Assembly (NCBI GenBank): GCA_035702985.1
Contig: DASSZD010000036.1
Span: 1 to 52,972 of the forward strand
DNA: 52,972 bases
Direction of reading: 5' to 3'
Source: JAKAXG01 sp035702985
GTDB lineage: Bacteria; Actinomycetota; Acidimicrobiia; Acidimicrobiales; Palsa-688
The position numbers and the translations under genes are program-made. The notes under the pieces were generated by a model. It ran no database searches, was not told where the DNA came from, and saw only the letters and a list, made by a program, of their open reading frames with translations. This document shows positions 15,931 through 25,976 of the stretch, in pieces (within the stretch, counting starts at the first letter, position 1; every line of letters starts with the position of its first letter).

Positions 15931-17561
15931 CCGCCGGAACCGAACGCTGGTGGGAGGGCGCCAGCCTGTACCAGGTGTACGTCCGGTCGTGGCAGGACAC
16001 CGACGGTGACGGCTATGGCGACCTGGCCGGCGTGGTACGCCGGCTGGGGCACCTGCAGTGGCTGGGCGTGGACGGGCTGTGGTTGACACCCACCATGCCG
16101 TCGCCGGACCAGGACTGGGGCTACGACGTGAGCGACTACACGTCGGTGCACCCGGAGCTGGGCAGCCTCGAGGACCTGGACCGGCTGGTCGGCGAAGCCG
16201 GCCGCCTCGGTCTCAAGGTGCTCCTGGACCTGGTACCCAATCACACCAGCGACGCCCATCCCTGGTTCGTCGAGTCCCGGTCGGCGGGTCGGGACAGCCC
16301 CATGCGGGACTGGTACGTCTGGGCCGATCCCCGCCCCGACGGCTCCCCGCCGAACAACTGGCTGGACGCCACCGGCGCCTCGGCGTGGACCCTCGACCAG
16401 GCGAGCGGGCAGTACTACCTACACAACTTCCTGCCCGGCCAGCCCGATCTCAACTGGTGGAACCCGGAGGTCCGCAACGCTTTCGAGGACATCCTGAGGT
16501 TCTGGTTCGACCGGGGGGTGGCCGGCTTCCGCATCGACGTGGCCCACGCCCTGTACCACGACCGCGAACTGCGGGACAACCCCTCGGCCCCGGAGGGGCC
16601 CGAGACCCGCTTCGGCCAGGCCCGCACCTACAGCATGAACCGCCCTGAGGTCCACGAGGTGTACCGGTCCTGGCGGAAGCTGGTGGAGGGCTACGACCCG
16701 GTCCGGCTGCTGCTGGGCGAGACCTGGGTCCTCGACGCCGAGCGGCTGGCCGCGTTCTACGGCGACGACGACGAGTTGCACCTGGGCTTCAACTTCAGTC
16801 TGGTGTTCTCCGACTTCACCGCCGCCGCCCTGAGCAGGGTGGTCCGGGATTCGATCTCCGCTCTACCCCCCGGCGCCTGCCCGGCCTGGGCCGGGTCCAA
16901 CCACGACATCTCCCGGTTCCAGACCCGGTGGGCCGGCGGCGACCCGGACCGGGCCCGGCTGGGGTTGGCCGTGCTGTGCACCCTGCCCGGCACGCTGGTG
17001 CTCTACGCCGGCGATGAGCTGGGCCTCACCGACGTGGAGGTCCCGCCCGACCAGCAGCGGGACCCGATGACATGGCGGGCGGCGGACAACCGGTTCAACC
17101 GGGACCGGGCCCGCACGCCGATGCCGTGGGACGAGGATGAGCCCAACTACGGGTTCTGCCCCGACGGCGTCGAACCGTGGTTGCCCCTCGGCGACCGGCG
17201 GGGCAGGAGCGTGGCGGCACAGCTGGCCGATCCGGGTTCCGACCTGTGGTTCGCCCGGCACCTGCTGCGGCTCCGCCGCGAATGCGTATCCGGTGGGGGG
17301 TACCAGCAGCTAGCGTCTGGGCCGGATCAGTGGGTGTACCGCAGTGGGGGACTGGTAGTGGCCGCAAACTTCTCGGGTTCGGCGTCGGAGGTGGACCTGC
17401 CCGCCGGAGCCATGAGCCGGTCGGGCCGTCCGGCCGGCACCGGTGCCCCGGAGGGAGCGGCAGACGACCATCGGGGTGGGGCAGTGGTGCTCCAGCCCTG
17501 GGAAGCAATCATCATCCAGACAGCGGGGAGCCCGGACTCTCCACGATCGAAGGAGTACTGA
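15927..17561 (+). CDS. GH13 alpha-glucosidase / oligosaccharide hydrolase
   Basis: 544-residue cytoplasmic glycoside hydrolase of family 13 (oligo-1,6-glucosidase / alpha-glucosidase type). The conserved regions are present: region I as DLVPNHTS, region II GFRIDVAH with nucleophile Asp204, acid/base Glu265 in LLGETWV, and transition-state Asp327 in SNHDISR. No signal peptide is present, so it would act on imported sugar. The start is a GTG overlapping the permease stop. Exact bond specificity (maltose, isomaltose, sucrose or trehalose type) is not settled by these motifs. Encoding the hydrolase between permeases and ATPase links uptake to breakdown; the freed sugar could be phosphorylated by the ROK kinase at the operon end. 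Confidence 0.9.
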   Translation: MTAGTERWWEGASLYQVYVRSWQDTDGDGYGDLAGVVRRLGHLQWLGVDGLWLTPTMPSPDQDWGYDVSDYTSVHPELGSLEDLDRLVGEAGRLGLKVLLDLVPNHTSDAHPWFVESRSAGRDSPMRDWYVWADPRPDGSPPNNWLDATGASAWTLDQASGQYYLHNFLPGQPDLNWWNPEVRNAFEDILRFWFDRGVAGFRIDVAHALYHDRELRDNPSAPEGPETRFGQARTYSMNRPEVHEVYRSWRKLVEGYDPVRLLLGETWVLDAERLAAFYGDDDELHLGFNFSLVFSDFTAAALSRVVRDSISALPPGACPAWAGSNHDISRFQTRWAGGDPDRARLGLAVLCTLPGTLVLYAGDELGLTDVEVPPDQQRDPMTWRAADNRFNRDRARTPMPWDEDEPNYGFCPDGVEPWLPLGDRRGRSVAAQLADPGSDLWFARHLLRLRRECVSGGGYQQLASGPDQWVYRSGGLVVAANFSGSASEVDLPAGAMSRSGRPAGTGAPEGAADDHRGGAVVLQPWEAIIIQTAGSPDSPRSKEY

Positions 17562-17564
17562 ACA

Positions 17565-18715
<1,151 letters not shown>

Positions 18716-18719
<4 letters not shown>

Positions 18720-19609
18720 CCGACGGCAACGATGTGGTGGCCGCCATCGAAGCGGGCGGCACCAAGATCGTCTGCGCCGCCGGCCGCACCTGGCAGGAGG
18801 TGCGGGCTTCCCCCAAGCACGTGGTGCCCACGGGAAGTCCGCACGACACGGTGGCGGCGGTGGCGGCATGGCTGGCCGGCCAGCCGCTCGGCCCCCCGGC
18901 GGCGGTGGGGGTGGCGTCGTTCGGCCCGCTGGATCTGAGCCACGGCCGTATCGGACCCACCCCCAAGCCGGGATGGAGCGGCTTCGACTGGCGCCGGGCG
19001 GTGAAGTCCCACCTGCCGGGCGCCGCCTTCGCCATGGACACCGACACCAACGGGGCCGCCCTGGCCGAATGGATGTGGGGGGCGGCCCGTGGTCTCGACG
19101 TCGCCGTCTACGTGACGGTCGGCACCGGGATCGGCGGCGGGGTGGTGATAGGAGGGGTCCCGCTCCACGGCCTGGTCCACCCGGAGATCGGGCACATGAG
19201 GATCCCGCACGATCGCGAGGACCCCTTCCCCGGCCTGTGCCCGTTCCACGGTGACTGCCTGGAGGGCATGGCTTCCGGCCCGGCCGTCGAGGCCCGGTGG
19301 GGCAGGAAGGGGGATCAGCTGGAACCGGGCCACCCGGCCTGGGACCTCGAGAGCCGGTACCTGGGGGCCGCCATGGCCAACCTGGCCGTGACCCTCTCCC
19401 CCCGGGCGGTGGTCGTGGGCGGAGGGGTCATGGGCGTCCCCGGGCTGCTCGGCGCCGTCCGGGCCCGGACCCGGGACCTGGTGGCCGGCTACGTGGACTC
19501 CGACCTGCTCGGCGACGGCATCGACCGGTTTTTGCTGCCCCCCGGGCTGGGACCGGACTCGGGGGTGCTGGGGGCGTTCGCCCTGGGCCGGAGGAGCCTG
19601 GGCGTCTAG
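18716..19609 (+). CDS. ROK-family sugar kinase, fructokinase-like
   Basis: 297-residue ROK (repressor/ORF/kinase) protein without a DNA-binding domain, hence a sugar kinase. It has the phosphate-binding stretch AIEAGGTKIVCAAG near the N-terminus, the substrate/catalytic stretch MDTDTNGAALAE near 105-116, and VGTGIGGGVVIGG. The segment EIGHMRIPHD followed by GLCPFHGDCLEGMASG carries the His/Cys/His/Cys residues that bind structural zinc in ROK fructokinases. I chose TTG 18716 because it overlaps the ATPase stop (TTGA), the coupling seen elsewhere here; GTG 18734 is the alternative. It would phosphorylate fructose or glucose released by the GH13 enzyme. Its stop shares the bases CTAG with the convergent SDR gene. 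Confidence 0.87.
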
Positions 19610-20391
19610 CTGGCGCCCCGGGCCGACCAGCCGCCGTCGGACGCGATGGTCTGGCCGGTGACCCAGTCGGCCTCGTCGCTGCACAACCAGGCCACCAGCC
19701 GGGCGGTGTCCTCCGGCCGGCCCCAGCGGCCGGCCGGCATGGCCTGCTCCACCCGCCGGCGCAGGTCCCCACTGGCGTAACCGGTGTCGTTGGGGCCGGG
19801 GTTCACGCAGTTGACGGTTATCGAACGGGCTGCCAGGGCCACCGCCAGGGAGGCGGTCAGTTGCTGGACGGCCGCCTTGGAGGCGATGTAGGGGAGTTCG
19901 CCCGGCATGGCGCCGTGGTACTGACCCGAGGACATGACCACGATCCTCCCGCCCGGTCGGCCGCCGTGCTGCTCGGCGAAGTGGCGGATCAGCAGCAGGG
20001 TGGCCCGGCTGTTGACCGCGAACGACAGGTCCAGCTCCTCGGCGGTCAGGTCGGTCACCGATTGCTCGGCGCTGCGGGCGTGATTGGCCACCAGGATGTC
20101 CAGCCGTCCCATGGCCGCCACCGCCTCGCCGACCAGCCGACCGGGCGTGTCGGGGTGGGCCAGGTCCGCCTCGCGGTAACGGGCCTCGATCCCGTCCCGG
20201 CGCAGCTGGTCCACCACCCGCTCGCCGCCGGCCGGGTCGGCGTCGGGAGCCCATCCGGCGTCGGACTCGCTCCAGCCGCTCAGGTACAGGCGGGCTCCGT
20301 CCCGGCCCAGCCGGGCGGCCACGGCGGCCCCGATGCCACCCGGGCGGCTCACCCCGGTTATCAGCGCGGCGCGACCCTCCAGCGGCGGCAT
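19606..20391 (-). CDS. Short-chain dehydrogenase/reductase (SDR)
   Basis: 261-residue NAD(P)-dependent oxidoreductase. The Rossmann motif TGVSRPGGIG lies at 12-21, NHAR replaces the usual NNAG near 103, and the catalytic Ser155, Tyr168 and Lys172 are in place (SSGQYHG then PYIASK). The C-terminal DGGW is typical of FabG-like members. Start ATG 20391. It is convergent with the ROK kinase gene: the two TAG stops share the four-base palindrome CTAG. It is divergent from the HsaB/CYP125 pair across 138 bp, so a role in the same steroid or lipid pathway is possible but not shown. The substrate is unknown. Confidence 0.9.
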   Translation of the reverse strand: MPPLEGRAALITGVSRPGGIGAAVAARLGRDGARLYLSGWSESDAGWAPDADPAGGERVVDQLRRDGIEARYREADLAHPDTPGRLVGEAVAAMGRLDILVANHARSAEQSVTDLTAEELDLSFAVNSRATLLLIRHFAEQHGGRPGGRIVVMSSGQYHGAMPGELPYIASKAAVQQLTASLAVALAARSITVNCVNPGPNDTGYASGDLRRRVEQAMPAGRWGRPEDTARLVAWLCSDEADWVTGQTIASDGGWSARGAS

Positions 20392-20529
20392 GCCTGCTCA
20401 GGGTACCGGGATCGGGGCGGGGCGACGGAGGGCGCGGCGGAGCATCGGCGGCGCCCATCCGGCCGGTAAGGTCACTGAAGTGGACCGCTGCCCGCGATCA
20501 CCGGCCCTGCCCGCCGGCTCCCCGGATCT

Positions 20530-21006
20530 GTGACCGGGATCGACCCGGGAGAGTTCCGCAGCGTCCTCGGGCACTTCGCCAGCGGGGTGGCGCTGCTGAC
20601 CGGCGCCCACGGCGGTCAGCCGGCCGGCCTGACCTGCCAGTCGTTCTTCAGCCTGTCCCTCGACCCGCCCCTGGTGGCCGTCGCCCCCAGCCGGAAGTCC
20701 ACCAGCTGGCCCAGGGTCGCGAGCAGCGGGTCGATCTGCGTGAACGTGCTGGCCGCCGATCAGGAGCCCCTGGCCCGGAACTTCGCCCGGACCGGCACCG
20801 ACAAGTTCGCCGGGGTCGGCTGGACGCCGGGATCCAACGGGGCGCCCCGCCTGCACGGGGCGCTGGCCTGGATCGACTGCCAGGTCCAGGACGTCCACGA
20901 CGGCGGCGACCACCACCTGGTCGTGGCCCGGGTGGTGGAGCTGGAGAGCGCCCCGGGCCAGCCCCTGCTGTTCTACCGGGGCGGCTTCGGCAGTTTCGTC
21001 CCCTGA
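20530..21006 (+). CDS. HsaB-like flavin reductase
   Basis: 158-residue flavin reductase of the HpaC/HsaB family, which supplies reduced flavin to a separate monooxygenase. The N-terminus IDPGEFRSVLGHFASGVALL, the FMN/FAD-contacting GLTCQSFFSLSLDPPLV, FCVNVL-like SICVNVLAADQ, and the tail HDGGDHHLVVARV followed by PLLFYRGGF closely follow HsaB, the reductase partner of the steroid-ring monooxygenase HsaA, as I recall that family. No HsaA-like oxygenase is encoded in the window. GTG 20530 has no strong ribosome-binding site. The P450 gene follows after 75 bp on the same strand. The steroid assignment rests on similarity and on the CYP125-like neighbour. Confidence 0.85.
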   Translation: MTGIDPGEFRSVLGHFASGVALLTGAHGGQPAGLTCQSFFSLSLDPPLVAVAPSRKSTSWPRVASSGSICVNVLAADQEPLARNFARTGTDKFAGVGWTPGSNGAPRLHGALAWIDCQVQDVHDGGDHHLVVARVVELESAPGQPLLFYRGGFGSFVP

Positions 21007-21081
21007 CCGCCCGCCGGCGGTATGTTGGCAGCGGCGCCTGCCGGGCCGTGACACCAGCCATGACAACAGCAGGAGGGGCGG

Positions 21082-22308
21082 TTGTCTCAGGACGTGGACA
21101 TCCCCGAAGGTTTCGATACCACCGACCCGGATCTGATGCAGCGGGGCGTGCCCGTGCGGGAGTTGGAGCGCCTGCGGGCCCATGAGCCTGTGTGGTGGAA
21201 CGCTCAAGCGGCCGGCTACGGCTTCGATGACGGCGGCTTCTGGCTGGTCACCCGCCACGCCGACGTGCGGGAGGTGTCGCTCAAACCGGAGATCTTCTCC
21301 AGCTGGGCCAACGGCGTGATCGTCCGGTTCATGGCCGGCATCCGCCGCGAGGACATCGAGATGCAGCGGGTGATGATGATCAATCAGGACGCCCCGGATC
21401 ACACCAAGCTGCGCCGTATCGTGAGCCGGGGCTTCACCCCCCGGGCCATACGGATGATCGAGGACGCCCTGGCCGAGCGGGCGGCGCGGATAGCCGCCGG
21501 AGCGGCCGCCACCGGGGGCGGGGACTTCGTCGACCAGGTGGCCTGCGAGCTGCCCCTGCAGGCCATCGCCGAGCTGCTCGGCATCGCCCCGGAGGACCGG
21601 CGCCGGATCTTCGACTGGTCCAACCAGATGATCGCCTACGACGACCCCGACTTCGAGATCGACCCGGCGGTGGCCTCGGCGGAGCTGATCGACTACGCCA
21701 TGGCCCTGGGCCGGACCCGCATGGACGATCCCCGGGACGACATCGTCACCAGGCTGGTCACCGCCGACCTGGAGGACCGGGGGCTGACCGCCGACGAGTT
21801 CGCCTTCTTCGTGCTGCTGCTGGCCGTGGCCGGCAACGAGACCACCCGCAACGCCATCACCCACGGCATGATGGGGTTCTTCGAGTTCCCCGAGCAGTGG
21901 GAAAAATTCCGGGCCGAGCGGCCCTCCACCACCGCCGACGAGATCGTCCGCTGGGCCACCCCGGTCACCGTCTTCCAGCGGACCGCCCTCAGCGACACCG
22001 ACCTGGGCGGCGTGCACATCCGGGCCGGGCAGCGGGTCGGCATGAGCTACAGCGCCGCCAATTTCGACCCCGAGGTCTTCGAAGGCCCGTACCGCTTCGA
22101 CATCGGCCGGGACCCGAACCCCCATCTCGGCTTCGGCGGGGGAGGGCCGCACTACTGCCTGGGGGCCAACCTGGCCAGGATGGAGATCAACCTGATGTTC
22201 CGGGCCATCGCCGACCACATGCCGGCCATCCGCCCGGCCGGCCCGGCCCGCCGGTTGCGGTCGGGTTGGCTCAACGGCATCAAGGAGCTGCCGGTCCGGT
22301 ACGCCTGA
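21082..22308 (+). CDS. Cytochrome P450, CYP125-like (steroid side-chain C26/27 hydroxylase type)
   Basis: 408-residue bacterial P450. The haem-binding loop FGGGGPHYCLGANLARME places the thiolate ligand at Cys359; the I-helix motif AGNETTRN carries the acid-alcohol pair Glu253/Thr254; the K-helix ExxR reads EIVR. The N-terminus (IPEGFDTTDPDLM...PVRELERLRAHEPVWWN) and the C-terminus RLRSGWLNGIKELPV match CYP125, which oxidises the cholesterol side chain in actinobacteria. The start is TTG 21082, with AGGAGGGG just upstream; no better codon fits. With the HsaB-like reductase before it, it suggests steroid or sterol-like degradation, but redox partners and other steroid genes are absent here. A related CYP142/CYP124 activity cannot be excluded. 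Confidence 0.9.
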   Translation: MSQDVDIPEGFDTTDPDLMQRGVPVRELERLRAHEPVWWNAQAAGYGFDDGGFWLVTRHADVREVSLKPEIFSSWANGVIVRFMAGIRREDIEMQRVMMINQDAPDHTKLRRIVSRGFTPRAIRMIEDALAERAARIAAGAAATGGGDFVDQVACELPLQAIAELLGIAPEDRRRIFDWSNQMIAYDDPDFEIDPAVASAELIDYAMALGRTRMDDPRDDIVTRLVTADLEDRGLTADEFAFFVLLLAVAGNETTRNAITHGMMGFFEFPEQWEKFRAERPSTTADEIVRWATPVTVFQRTALSDTDLGGVHIRAGQRVGMSYSAANFDPEVFEGPYRFDIGRDPNPHLGFGGGGPHYCLGANLARMEINLMFRAIADHMPAIRPAGPARRLRSGWLNGIKELPVRYA

Positions 22309-22666
22309 CGCCGCCCTCCCGACAGGATGCGCGGAGCCGAAAGACCATCCTTCGCACCCGGCGCGCGCTACTATGCACGGCAGCGGGGCCATCCGGGAAA
22401 GGCATGGGGGTCACACCCTCGGGGCCAACGCGCTGATGGCCAGCGCAGGATTGAAAGAAGCATCCGGAATGGAAGGAAGCCGGAAGAGGTTGAACCAGTA
22501 GGCCTGGCCGCATGCGGTGAGGCCGTTGGTGGCGATCGGGCGACCACCGGACCGGCGGTGCCGGTCCGCGGCTGGGCACCTCACGTCACATGACATCCCG
22601 GGGGCAGGCGCCTCCCGGGGCACGAGTGGAGATAAGAAGCTGGACCAGATCACGTTAGAGGCAGCG
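22309..22666 (+). other. 358-bp gene-free region with serial hairpins (long structured leader or ncRNA candidate)
   Basis: No convincing protein is encoded between the P450 stop and the helicase start. A good -10-like box TACTAT occurs at 22369-22374 with no clear -35. Downstream, several stem-loops follow in series: GCGCTG/CAGCGC around 22430-22446; UCCGG/CCGGA around 22463-22485; GGCCT/AGGCC enclosing CCGC/GCGG at about 22501-22523; GGACCGGC/GCCGGTCC at 22549-22567; and a CCCGGG/CCCGGG pair near 22597-22618. I could not match it to a known riboswitch, SRP RNA, tmRNA or RNase P. It may be the helicase mRNA leader or an independent RNA. Confidence 0.4.
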
Positions 22667-25600
22667 GTGATCGCCGACGCAGGCGGATGGGCGTCGGAGG
22701 CAGACCGGACCGCCCTGGAAGCGCAGCCGCTGGCGTGGGCCGCCGCCCTGCGTCGCCTCATCCACGAGACCGACGACGGGTTGCGACAGGCCGCCACGCT
22801 GGACGGCGACCTGAGAGAAATCGTGCTGGCCGACCTGCGGGCCGAGCGGGACCGCCTGTCGGCCGCCCTGCAGCGGGTGTCGGGGGACAGCATCGACGCC
22901 CCGGTGATCGAGGTGGAGACGGCCCCGGCCCCCGACCGGACCACCGGGCCCCGGGCCGAACCGGGCGGGGCGGCGCGACACCAGGCAGCGGAGGCACCGC
23001 CGGGACCGCCCCTGCTGCAGGCCTCCTGGGGCGAGGGCCGGGTCGTGGTGTGGGCCGGCGGCCCGGGCGCCGAGGCCGGGCCCGAGGACCTGGACGAGTT
23101 GCTGGCCAAGGCCGAGGGCTCCGGCATCGGCTGGGAACGTCACGCCCCGGTCCCCCTGCCGTCGGGGGCCGCCGCCGAATCCCGGTCGGCGCCGCTGTCA
23201 CAGACTCTCGGCTGGCTGGTCGGTGTGGGGGCCGGTCAGGCCGGCGACACCACCGGGCCCAGCCTGCGCTGGCTGGGGGAGATCGCCCTGTGGGGTACCG
23301 AGCTGGTCGCCCTGGGCCACATGGTGCCGGTGGTCCGGGCCACCAGCGGCGGTTCCGGCCCGGCCAAGCCGGGGATGGGACGCCACCGGGTCCGCTGGGT
23401 GCCGGCCCTGGTCGGCCGGGAACGGCTGCACGACCTGGTGCTGCGGATGCCGGGCGCCATATCCGCCCTGCAGACCGGCGTGCCCGCCGACGCCGTCACC
23501 CGGTCCATCCTGTCCGCGGTGGTGGACGCGGTGTCGCGCACCGGGGCGGCCCGCCTGGTCGCCCCGGCCGCCTCTCCCAACGCCGCCACCCGGTCGGAGG
23601 TGGCCGAGGCCGTCCTCTCCGGCCTGGACGGCCGACCCTTCGCCGCCGACTCCGAGCTGGCCGGCCGGACCGGGGACGACCTGAAGCGCTGGGCCGCCCC
23701 GGTCACCGCCAGTCACCGGGTCGGGCTGCTGGTACGCCTGGACCCGCCCCAATCCGACGGGGGCTGGTTGCTCACCGTCGAGGCGACCGGGGTCGACAAG
23801 CATCCGATGCCGGTCGAGCACGCCCTGGTGGTGGCGTCGGGTACCAAGTCCCAGCAGGTGGAGGCCCAGCTGCGCCGCCTGGAGCGGCTGGTCCCGGCCC
23901 TGCGCCGGCCGACCACCCGCCGGGGCCAGGTGGTGCTCGACGGCGAGGAGGCCGTCGAGCTCATGTTCCAGACCGGCCCGGCGTTGGACGCCGCCGGTTT
24001 CGAGGTCATGCTCCCCAAGGTCTCCCGCAAGCGGCCCACCCCGCAGCTGAGGTTGTTCGCCGAGGCCCTGGGAGGGGAGTCCCAGGTCGGGGTGCGCCAG
24101 CTGTCCAACGTGCGCTGGAGCGTCATCTTCGACGATCTCGAACTGGACGCGGCCGCCATCACCCGCCTGGCCAAGGAGGCGTCACCCCTGGTCCGGGTGC
24201 GGGGTCGCTGGGTCCACCTGGACCGGGCCGACCTGCACGCGGCGGCCGCCGCCCTGGCGGAGCGGGCCGCCATAACCCAGATGTCGGGGGCGGAGATGAT
24301 CCGCCACGCCGTCGGGCTGGAGGGCGGGGCGCTGGGAGGCCCGGTACGCGTCGACGGGTCCGGCTGGGCCGCCGACCTGCTGCGCGGCGCCACCACCCAT
24401 CCGCCGGCACCGATCGACACCCCCGACGGTTTCGCCGGCCAGCTGCGCAGCTACCAGGCCGAGGCGGCCGGCTGGCTGGGGTTCCTGGACCGGGCCGGCC
24501 TGGGAGGCTGCCTGGCCATGGACATGGGGCTGGGCAAGACCCCCACGGTGCTGGCCCACGCACTGGTGGACAAGGGCCACGGCCCGTCGCTGGTGATCTG
24601 TCCCCCGGCCGTGCTCGGCAACTGGGCGGCCGAGGCGGCCCGCTTCACCCGGCCACTCAAGGTCACCGTGCACCACGGACCGCGCCGGGCGGAGGGGGAC
24701 GCCATCGCCCGCACCGCCGCCAACGCCGACGTGGTGCTGACCACCTACGCCACCGCCGTGCGCGACATCGACGCCCTGTCGTCGATCAACTGGCGCCGGG
24801 TGGTCGTGGACGAGGCCCAGGTGATCAAGAACCACACCAGCGAGACCGCCCGGGAGCTGCGGCGGCTGTCCGCCCATTCCCGGCTGGCGCTCACCGGCAC
24901 CCCGGTGGAGAACGGGCTGGGGGACCTGTGGGCCATCCTCGACTGGACCAACCCCGGCCTGGTCGGCGGTCGCACCGCCTTCATCGAGAACCTGTCCCGG
25001 GCCGGAGCCCCGACCGGCCCGGACGACGCCGCCCCGGCCGGCCGGCGCAGCGAGGAGAGCGCCCTGCGCGCCCTCAACGGCCTGCTCATATTCCGCCGGA
25101 CCAAGAACGAGCCCGAGATCGCCGCCGAACTGCCCGACAAGGTCGACCGGCTGGACCACTGCAGCATGACCGCGGAGCAGATCGGCCTGTACCAGGCGGT
25201 GGTCAACCGCCTCCTGGACACCGACCTGGACGGCGACGCCAACGCCCGCAAGGGTCAGGTACTGGCGGCCATCACCGCGCTGAAGCAGATCTGCGACCAC
25301 CCGACCGCCTACCTCGGCGACGACGACGACCAGGACGGCCTGGACGGCCGGTCCGGCAAGCTGGCCCGGCTGGAGGAGATCGTCGACGACGTGTTCGCCG
25401 CCGGCGAGCGCATCCTCATCTTCACCCACTTCGCCAGGTGGGGGGAGAAGCTGGCCCGGCACCTCAGCCAGAAGACCGGTCAGCACATCGGCTGCTACCA
25501 CGGCGGCCTGAGTCGCACCGCCCGCGACGACCTGATCGCGCAGTTCCAGGCCGGGGCCGGCGCCGGCGCCCTGGTGCTGTCCATCAAGGCCGGCGGTTCC

Positions 25601-25930
25601 GGCCTCAACCTGACCGCCGCCAACCACGTGGTGCTCTACGACCGGTGGTGGAACCCGGCGGTGGAGGACCAGGCCCGGGACCGGGCGTGGCGGATCGGCC
25701 AGCAGAACACCGTCATGTGCCACCGGCTGATCTGCCCGGGCACCGTCGACGAGCGGGTCGAGGAGATCGTGGCCGGCAAGCGGCGCATCGCCGGCATGGT
25801 CCTGCCGGCCCGCAGCAGTCTGGGCGACCTCGACGCCGACCAGCTGCGGGCGGCCCTGGGGCTGCGCGATGACGAGCTCGTCGAGGACGAGCCGTCCCCG
25901 GAGGAGCCCAGCGAGGAGGAGGCGGCGTGA
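22667..25930 (+). CDS. SNF2-family DEAD/DEAH-type helicase/translocase
   Basis: About 1087-residue Swi2/Snf2-type ATPase of the large bacterial class with an N-terminal accessory (SNF2-associated) domain. Residues about 1-590 are accessory and poorly conserved. The motor follows: motif I DMGLGKT with Lys624, motif II DEAQ at 715-718, motif III LALTGTPVEN, and a helicase C-terminal lobe with FTHFARWGEKLARHL, LSIKAGGSGLNLTAANHV and DRAWRIGQ. It would move on double-stranded DNA and remodel protein-DNA complexes; its target is unknown. The start is uncertain: the frame is open from 22517. I prefer GTG 22667 (AGAGG 5 nt upstream) because the codons before it look non-coding. The stop overlaps a 17-codon mini-frame leading into the next gene. 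Confidence 0.9.
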   Translation: MIADAGGWASEADRTALEAQPLAWAAALRRLIHETDDGLRQAATLDGDLREIVLADLRAERDRLSAALQRVSGDSIDAPVIEVETAPAPDRTTGPRAEPGGAARHQAAEAPPGPPLLQASWGEGRVVVWAGGPGAEAGPEDLDELLAKAEGSGIGWERHAPVPLPSGAAAESRSAPLSQTLGWLVGVGAGQAGDTTGPSLRWLGEIALWGTELVALGHMVPVVRATSGGSGPAKPGMGRHRVRWVPALVGRERLHDLVLRMPGAISALQTGVPADAVTRSILSAVVDAVSRTGAARLVAPAASPNAATRSEVAEAVLSGLDGRPFAADSELAGRTGDDLKRWAAPVTASHRVGLLVRLDPPQSDGGWLLTVEATGVDKHPMPVEHALVVASGTKSQQVEAQLRRLERLVPALRRPTTRRGQVVLDGEEAVELMFQTGPALDAAGFEVMLPKVSRKRPTPQLRLFAEALGGESQVGVRQLSNVRWSVIFDDLELDAAAITRLAKEASPLVRVRGRWVHLDRADLHAAAAALAERAAITQMSGAEMIRHAVGLEGGALGGPVRVDGSGWAADLLRGATTHPPAPIDTPDGFAGQLRSYQAEAAGWLGFLDRAGLGGCLAMDMGLGKTPTVLAHALVDKGHGPSLVICPPAVLGNWAAEAARFTRPLKVTVHHGPRRAEGDAIARTAANADVVLTTYATAVRDIDALSSINWRRVVVDEAQVIKNHTSETARELRRLSAHSRLALTGTPVENGLGDLWAILDWTNPGLVGGRTAFIENLSRAGAPTGPDDAAPAGRRSEESALRALNGLLIFRRTKNEPEIAAELPDKVDRLDHCSMTAEQIGLYQAVVNRLLDTDLDGDANARKGQVLAAITALKQICDHPTAYLGDDDDQDGLDGRSGKLARLEEIVDDVFAAGERILIFTHFARWGEKLARHLSQKTGQHIGCYHGGLSRTARDDLIAQFQAGAGAGALVLSIKAGGSGLNLTAANHVVLYDRWWNPAVEDQARDRAWRIGQQNTVMCHRLICPGTVDERVEEIVAGKRRIAGMVLPARSSLGDLDADQLRAALGLRDDELVEDEPSPEEPSEEEAA

Positions 25931-25976
25931 GCGGAGTGCGCAACCCGACAGCCGGCGCCGGGACGGAGGCGGTCAG

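Noticed and set aside
20392..20529. KstR-type operator (AACNNGTT palindromes) upstream of the HsaB/CYP125 pair
   Set aside because: No convincing match in this spacer or in 21007-21081, so cholesterol-repressor control is not supported.
20398..22392. Long minus-strand frame opposite the P450 and flavin reductase genes
   Set aside because: The plus-strand P450 has all catalytic motifs; the antisense translation has no recognisable features.
22441..22490. Possible SRP RNA (GGAAGGAAGC-like text)
   Set aside because: The universal GGUCCGGAAGGAAGCAGCC loop is not reproduced and flanking helices do not fit.
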